Positions 59,787 to 64,000 of a stretch of 64,000 bases of DNA are shown here, piece by piece. The DNA is from Balneola sp. EhC07 (GTDB taxonomy: Bacteria; Bacteroidota; Rhodothermia; Balneolales; Balneolaceae): contig NZ_LXYG01000017.1 of NCBI RefSeq assembly GCF_001650905.1, positions 310,001-374,000 of the forward strand, written 5' to 3'. The notes under the pieces are model-generated. The model searched no databases and was not told the DNA's origin. It saw nothing but the letters and a program-made list of their open reading frames with translations. The translations under genes were made by a program, and so were the position numbers. The stretch's first letter is position 1. Every line of letters begins with the position of its first letter.

Positions 59787-60890
59787 ATGAAAAAAACTGT
59801 ATTTCTCTTTCTGAATTTGATGATGTCGAGCTGGATGTTACAAGCTCAGGACGCCGATACTACCATGACTTTTGAGGAGTATGATCCTGTTTCTACTTTA
59901 GTGGTTCCCGGAGAGAAGATTACCAAAGCAAAATTTCCTTTCATCGATGTACACAGCCATCACTGGCGAATGGCAACGCAAGATCTTAAACAACTTGCTT
60001 CCGAAATGGAAGATCTGAATATGAAAGTGATCGTGAATTTGAGTGGTCGATCGGGTGATCAATTAAAAGCTATTACGGATAACATTGAAAAAAGTGGTTT
60101 AAATAGGTTTATCGTATTCGCTAACATCAACTTTAATGGAATAGATGAAGAAGGATGGACCGAAAGAGCAGTTGCACAACTTCAGGAAGATTATGACAAT
60201 GGAGCTCGTGGTGTAAAGATATTCAAAAATTTAGGGCTCACTGTTCTGGACTCTGAAGGAAATCGTGTGCAAACTGATGATCCCCGGATCGATCCTGTAT
60301 GGGCAAAAGCTGGTGAACTTGGAATTCCTGTATTGATCCACACCGGAGAACCGGAGGTATTTTGGGCGCCTATTGATGAGAAAAACGAACGTTGGTTGGA
60401 AATGAAAAACTTTCCAAGCCGGCACAGAGGTGATACATCAAGGTTTCCAAGTTGGGAAGTAGTAATGGCTGAACAGTGGAATGTATTCAGAAAACATCCT
60501 GAAACGAATTTTATAAATGCCCATTTAGGCTGGATGGCAAATGACCTCGAAAGACTAGGAAGACATCTTGATGAATTCCCAAATGTGTATACCGAAATAG
60601 CTGCGGTAATTGCTGAACTGGGAAGACAACCTCGTTTCGCAAAAGAATTTTTTATTAAATATCAGGATCGGTTATTGTTTGGAAAAGATACTTATCGCCC
60701 TGAAGAATACTACACCTACTTCAGAGTTTTGGAAAGTGATGATGAGTATTTCGATTATTTTAGAAAAAGGCACGCTTTTTGGAAAATGTATGGATTGAAT
60801 CTTCCTGATAATGTGTTGAAAAAAATGTATTACAAAAATGCTTTAAAAATAATACCGGGTATTGATAAGAGTTTATTCCCGGATAACTAA
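59787..60890 (+). CDS. Exported amidohydrolase-2 family protein
   Basis: A 367-residue protein with signal peptide (ending MLQAQ) and a TIM-barrel amidohydrolase domain. Metal-site motifs FIDVHSHHW, the GVKIFKNLG strand, PVLIHTGEP, FINAHLGW and LLFGKDTY are in the right order; the last is usually FGSD. Related enzymes decarboxylate or hydrolyse small acids; the substrate is not predictable. It is followed 24 bp later by the DUF2911 gene. Confidence 0.88.
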   Translation: MKKTVFLFLNLMMSSWMLQAQDADTTMTFEEYDPVSTLVVPGEKITKAKFPFIDVHSHHWRMATQDLKQLASEMEDLNMKVIVNLSGRSGDQLKAITDNIEKSGLNRFIVFANINFNGIDEEGWTERAVAQLQEDYDNGARGVKIFKNLGLTVLDSEGNRVQTDDPRIDPVWAKAGELGIPVLIHTGEPEVFWAPIDEKNERWLEMKNFPSRHRGDTSRFPSWEVVMAEQWNVFRKHPETNFINAHLGWMANDLERLGRHLDEFPNVYTEIAAVIAELGRQPRFAKEFFIKYQDRLLFGKDTYRPEEYYTYFRVLESDDEYFDYFRKRHAFWKMYGLNLPDNVLKKMYYKNALKIIPGIDKSLFPDN

Positions 60891-60914
60891 TCCCTCAACT
60901 TAAATAGAATTGAA

Positions 60915-61481
60915 ATGAAAGCTTTATTAAAAATGGGAGCCCTTGCTGTTTTTGCTGTTCTCCTTTCATCAGAATTAACATTTGCACAGGAAAGAGGAAA
61001 AGGAAATCGTCCAAGTCCGAACGCCTCAGTAAGTCAGGATATTGGATCAACTACAGTTTCAATTACATATGGACGTCCGGCGCTTAAGGGGAGAAGTTTA
61101 GCATCTCTTGCAAAGCCTGGTCAGGTTTGGAGAACCGGTGCTAATGAATCCGCTTTCATCACTTTTAGTAACGATGTAAATTTCGGAGGTCAACCCGTAC
61201 CTGCCGGTACTTATACTTTATTCACTATTCCCGGTGACAACTGGACGTTTATTATCAACAGAAAGCTTATCCGAAGTGAAGAAGATCCAAGAGTATCATG
61301 GGGAGCATTTACCTACGATGAATCTCAAGATGTGGCGCGTGTACCCGCTGCAGTAACAACAGAAGGCGCTTCAAGCTTCGAAAGATTCACGATCTATTTT
61401 GATACCCTTTCAGATACAAAAGCTCATTTGAATCTCCAATGGGGAAAAACAATGACAGCAATCCCTATCACAACTAAGTAA
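60915..61481 (+). CDS. DUF2911 family secreted protein
   Basis: A 188-residue exported protein (signal peptide ending ELTFAQ). The conserved DUF2911 core is clear: SPNASVSQDIGSTTVSITYG, GRPALKGRSL, VWRTGANESAFITFS and PAGTYTLFTIP. Function of the family is unknown. Probably co-transcribed with the amidohydrolase upstream and ended by a terminator 20 bp after the stop. Confidence 0.93.
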   Translation: MKALLKMGALAVFAVLLSSELTFAQERGKGNRPSPNASVSQDIGSTTVSITYGRPALKGRSLASLAKPGQVWRTGANESAFITFSNDVNFGGQPVPAGTYTLFTIPGDNWTFIINRKLIRSEEDPRVSWGAFTYDESQDVARVPAAVTTEGASSFERFTIYFDTLSDTKAHLNLQWGKTMTAIPITTK

Positions 61482-61501
61482 TTAATTTTTTTTATTACTT
61501 T

Positions 61502-61527
61502 AAGGAGCTCATTTGAGCTCCTTTTTT
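61502..61527 (+). terminator. Intrinsic terminator after the DUF2911 gene
   Basis: AAGGAGCTC-ATT-GAGCTCCTT, a 9-bp perfect stem with a short loop, followed by a run of Ts. It starts about 20 bp after the DUF2911 stop and lies 15 bp before the CotH-family ATG. Confidence 0.88.
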
Positions 61528-61541
61528 ATGCAATACATTTT

Positions 61542-63875
61542 ATGAAACAGCTACTGACAGTTCTAAGTTTTTCTATTTTATGTTCAACGGCATTATTGAG
61601 CCAATCGGGTTCTAAATGGCTTTTTGATGATTCAACCTTGCCGGAAGTAAGAATTACTATCGATTCGAATTATCTCGATGAAATTTTAGATGATGAAAAC
61701 CAGCAAAGTGATCATGAATTCCATGCGATGTTCAGCATTACTAAAAATGGAGTTACAGAAACAGTTGACAGTGTAGGTTTCAGGTTGAGAGGGAACACGT
61801 CAAGAGCATCCGAGAAAAAATCATTCAAAGTTTCATTTGATACATTTATCGATGGAAGAGAATATCGTGGTTTAGATAAAATGAATCTGAACGGTGAGCA
61901 CAACGACCCAACGATAATGAGAGCCAAATTAAGTTGGGATATTTTTGAGAAGATGGGCGTCAAAGCTCCCAGGTCTAATCATGTTTCGTTATTTATAAAT
62001 GATGTTTTTTATGGATTATATTTGAATGTAGAACACATCGATAATGAATTTCTGAAAAAAGAATTTGATGGTGACTCCGGCAACTTATATAAGTGCCTTT
62101 ATCCGGCAGATCTTAGCTATCGGGGACCCAATTCAGATGATTATAGTGGTTACGAAGAATACGGAAGAAGGCCTTATGATCTCAAAACTAATGAAACCGA
62201 AAATGATTATTCCGGATTGGCTTCATTTATTGAATTCTTAAACAATTCAAGTGATCAGGTTTTTGAAGAACAGATCCATGACTATTTGGACGTGGATGCG
62301 ACACTGAGATGGATGGCAATTGATGTACTAACAGGTAATTGGGATAACTACCGGTACAACAAGAATAATTTTTATTTATACAACGACCCGGTAAAGAATA
62401 GTTTTACTGTAATTCCATATGATTATGATAATACATTAGGGATTGATTTTATAAATAGAGATTGGGCAACCAGAAACTTATATACTTGGGACAGAACAGG
62501 GGAGCCAAGACCCCTCACCAAAAGATTGCTGGAAGTTCAGAAGTTTAAGGATTGGTACAGCTACTATCTTAACGAAACCATAGAAACTGTTTTTAATCAA
62601 GATAGTTTATTTCCTGAAATCGATCGTTTAAAGGCTATGGTTCAGACATCAGCTGAATCAGATACTTTCAGAGTGAAAGACTGGCCAGCTTTAGATTTTG
62701 AGGATTATGACAAATCTTTTACTCAAGCTCTAGGCGGACATGTTCCATATGGATTGAAGCCATTTATAACTCAACGAACAAATTCAGCGCTCAGTCAACT
62801 CGAACTAAATAATATATATCCGATTATACACACCACTTCTTCAAAGCTTCTTACTGATAATGGGAGTAAAACAATTGTTGTTGAAGCTGAAGTAAATGAT
62901 GACGACCTGAATGTTGTGAGTGCCAAATTGGATATTTTAGAATTTTTAAATCCGTTTGAACTTAAAGATGATGGAGAAGGATTTGATGAAACAGCAGGAG
63001 ACGGGATTTTTACAGGCGCAAAGGATATTGGAACATACTCAGATGATGTGAACTTTTTTGTATTGGCTCAGGATCAGGAGGGGAAATCAAGTCGGTATCC
63101 ACAAAATCCTGCAAAAAATTTAGTACAGGAAAATTCTGATGTCACCGCTGAACTTGTTATCAATGAGTTAATGGCAAGCAACAGTTCAACCATTCAGGAT
63201 GAAAGCGGTTCATATCCGGATTGGGTTGAAATTTATAATACGACCGATACTGAAATTTCAATGAGCGGATATTTTCTTACGGATGACTTGTCGAATCCTG
63301 ATAAGTGGGCATTCCCGGATACAACGATTCCTGGGAAAGGATTTTTATTGATTTGGACAGATGATGACGAAAAAGAAGGTCCAATGCATGCCTCATTTAA
63401 CCTGAGTAAAGCAGGAGAAGATGCCGGCCTATACAAACAAAATGGAAGTGATTTTGAAGCAGTGAATACACTTACATTTGGTGCACAAACAACAGATGTT
63501 TCATATGGGAGAGATAAGGACGGTAGTACAGAGTTTGTGTTCATCGATAATCCAACTCCGGGAGAATCAAACGGTATGCCGGTAAGCAATGAAGAACTTG
63601 GCTCAACCCCAAAAACAGTTCAATTGTATCAAAATTACCCGAATCCATTTAACCCAAGCACAACAATTTCTTTCGAGCTGGATAAGCAGGATAAAGTGAA
63701 ACTGGAAATTTTCAATATTACGGGACAGTTAGTAGAGACTATTCAAAATGAGGTGTTTAGTGCCGGGAAGCATTCAGTAAAATTTCGTGCTGATAATCTT
63801 TCAAGCGGAGTTTATTTTTACAGACTTAGAACTTCCGCCTCAACACAGACAAAGAAATTTACTTTAATCAAGTAG
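61542..63875 (+). CDS. CotH-kinase family protein with LTD and type IX sorting domain
   Basis: A 777-residue exported protein: signal peptide (ending TALLSQ), CotH domain at about 30-430 with YGLYLNVEHIDNEFLKKEF, FNDP... and the active-site-like PYDYDNTLGIDF, a beta-sandwich at about 430-520, a lamin-tail domain at about 520-670 (LVINELMASNSS, DWVEIYNTT), and the C-terminal sorting domain beginning LYQNYPNPFNPSTTISFEL and ending KKFTLIK. CotH kinases phosphorylate spore-coat or surface proteins in other phyla. Export by a type IX system is expected. Confidence 0.9.
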   Translation: MKQLLTVLSFSILCSTALLSQSGSKWLFDDSTLPEVRITIDSNYLDEILDDENQQSDHEFHAMFSITKNGVTETVDSVGFRLRGNTSRASEKKSFKVSFDTFIDGREYRGLDKMNLNGEHNDPTIMRAKLSWDIFEKMGVKAPRSNHVSLFINDVFYGLYLNVEHIDNEFLKKEFDGDSGNLYKCLYPADLSYRGPNSDDYSGYEEYGRRPYDLKTNETENDYSGLASFIEFLNNSSDQVFEEQIHDYLDVDATLRWMAIDVLTGNWDNYRYNKNNFYLYNDPVKNSFTVIPYDYDNTLGIDFINRDWATRNLYTWDRTGEPRPLTKRLLEVQKFKDWYSYYLNETIETVFNQDSLFPEIDRLKAMVQTSAESDTFRVKDWPALDFEDYDKSFTQALGGHVPYGLKPFITQRTNSALSQLELNNIYPIIHTTSSKLLTDNGSKTIVVEAEVNDDDLNVVSAKLDILEFLNPFELKDDGEGFDETAGDGIFTGAKDIGTYSDDVNFFVLAQDQEGKSSRYPQNPAKNLVQENSDVTAELVINELMASNSSTIQDESGSYPDWVEIYNTTDTEISMSGYFLTDDLSNPDKWAFPDTTIPGKGFLLIWTDDDEKEGPMHASFNLSKAGEDAGLYKQNGSDFEAVNTLTFGAQTTDVSYGRDKDGSTEFVFIDNPTPGESNGMPVSNEELGSTPKTVQLYQNYPNPFNPSTTISFELDKQDKVKLEIFNITGQLVETIQNEVFSAGKHSVKFRADNLSSGVYFYRLRTSASTQTKKFTLIK

Positions 63876-63882
63876 TTTAGAT

Positions 63883-64000
63883 ATGAAGCCATTTAATATA
63901 GAAATCACAAGTATTGAAAAAGGGCCTGAAGAGCTGGAACTTCAGCTACCAATAAAAGCCAAAGCTATAAAAGAGCTTCCGGGAAAAGACAGGCCAGATT
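63883..64000 (+). CDS. 3'-truncated unknown protein at the window end
   Basis: ATG at 63883, 7 bp after the CotH-family stop, opens a frame of at least 39 codons (MKPFNIEITSIEKGPEEL, then KAKAIKELPGKDRPD) still open at the last base. No family can be assigned from so little. Probably co-transcribed with the CotH-family gene or the start of the next unit. Confidence 0.55.
   Translation, partial: MKPFNIEITSIEKGPEELELQLPIKAKAIKELPGKDRPD

Noticed and set aside
1-64000. CRISPR arrays, insertion sequences, prophage genes or rRNA
   Set aside because: No regularly spaced repeats, transposase, integrase or rRNA motifs were seen.

Overview
The window looks like a core-genome segment of a bacterium from the Balneolales/Balneolaceae or a close relative (Bacteroidota-Rhodothermota side of the tree). 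Reasons: roughly 40 % GC by eye; two secreted proteins ending in the NYPNPFNP-type C-terminal sorting domain and a PorQ-like type IX secretion protein; promoter motifs of the TTG-N17-23-TAnnTTTG type; weak Shine-Dalgarno sequences and frequent TTG starts; Bacteroidota-style gene families (DUF5916, DUF2911, CotH-LTD, LytTR two-component pair, LptD without LPS neighbours). I see no insertion sequence, prophage or CRISPR array. The genus is an inference.

Layout. 1-0.4 kb: end of an EnvC-like LytM protein, then a small membrane protein and a secreted M28 peptidase, converging on a Ppx/GppA phosphatase. 4.1-11.0 kb: a TetR-controlled tripartite RND efflux operon with an operator-like palindrome ahead of the regulator and a terminator at its end, followed by a repeat-rich 385-bp gap. 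11.3-15.6 kb: LytTR regulator/LytS-type kinase pair, divergent from a DUF5916 outer-membrane protein. 15.7-24.3 kb: DoxX protein, aminopeptidase P, sulfotransferase-like protein, SirB1-type protein, DUF2254 membrane protein, arginine deiminase, M50 protease, TPR lipoprotein, SmpB. 24.5-26.3 kb: a type IX cargo protein and the RNase P RNA gene. 26.4-32.1 kb: thiamine pyrophosphokinase, NrnA-like phosphoesterase, HtrA protease with a REC-GAF regulator, and a small minus-strand cluster (CutA, crotonase, unknown). 32.2-37.5 kb: tRNA-Leu, tig-clpP-clpX, a histidine kinase and an ECF sigma factor. 37.7-43.0 kb: minus-strand run of porQ-like, K+ channel, aroC, TPR, LysM-RlpA and CPBP genes. 43.1-49.2 kb: Mla transporter genes, PpiD-like chaperone, ribD and ribE. 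49.2-55.9 kb: lptD, ROK kinase, FtsB-like protein, a PLD-SNase-HhH secreted nuclease and a sigma-28-type factor. 56.2-64 kb: a two-gene unknown unit, tRNA-Lys, thioredoxin-like protein, HIT protein, aroQ, flippase, amidohydrolase, DUF2911 and a CotH-family sorting-domain protein.

The most striking feature is the RNase P RNA gene (rnpB, minus strand, 26268 to 25495). Its helix P1 and conserved core are recognisable, but the gene is about 774 nt instead of the usual 350-400. A complete GIY-YIG nuclease reading frame sits inside the P3 arm, enclosed by a perfect 19-bp inverted repeat that extends the P2/P3 helix, and helix P12 carries a second, palindromic AT-rich insertion. This resembles the intervening sequences of 23S rRNA genes, but in RNase P RNA and with a nuclease as cargo; I do not know of a described case.

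Other points worth attention: a ClpP whose catalytic Asp appears to be Asn; an orphan sigma-28-type factor beside two unknown small genes, one only 51 codons; a three-domain secreted nuclease; several families of palindromic intergenic repeats, one of them directly abutting smpB; and promoters so close to their ATG that leaderless mRNAs are likely.
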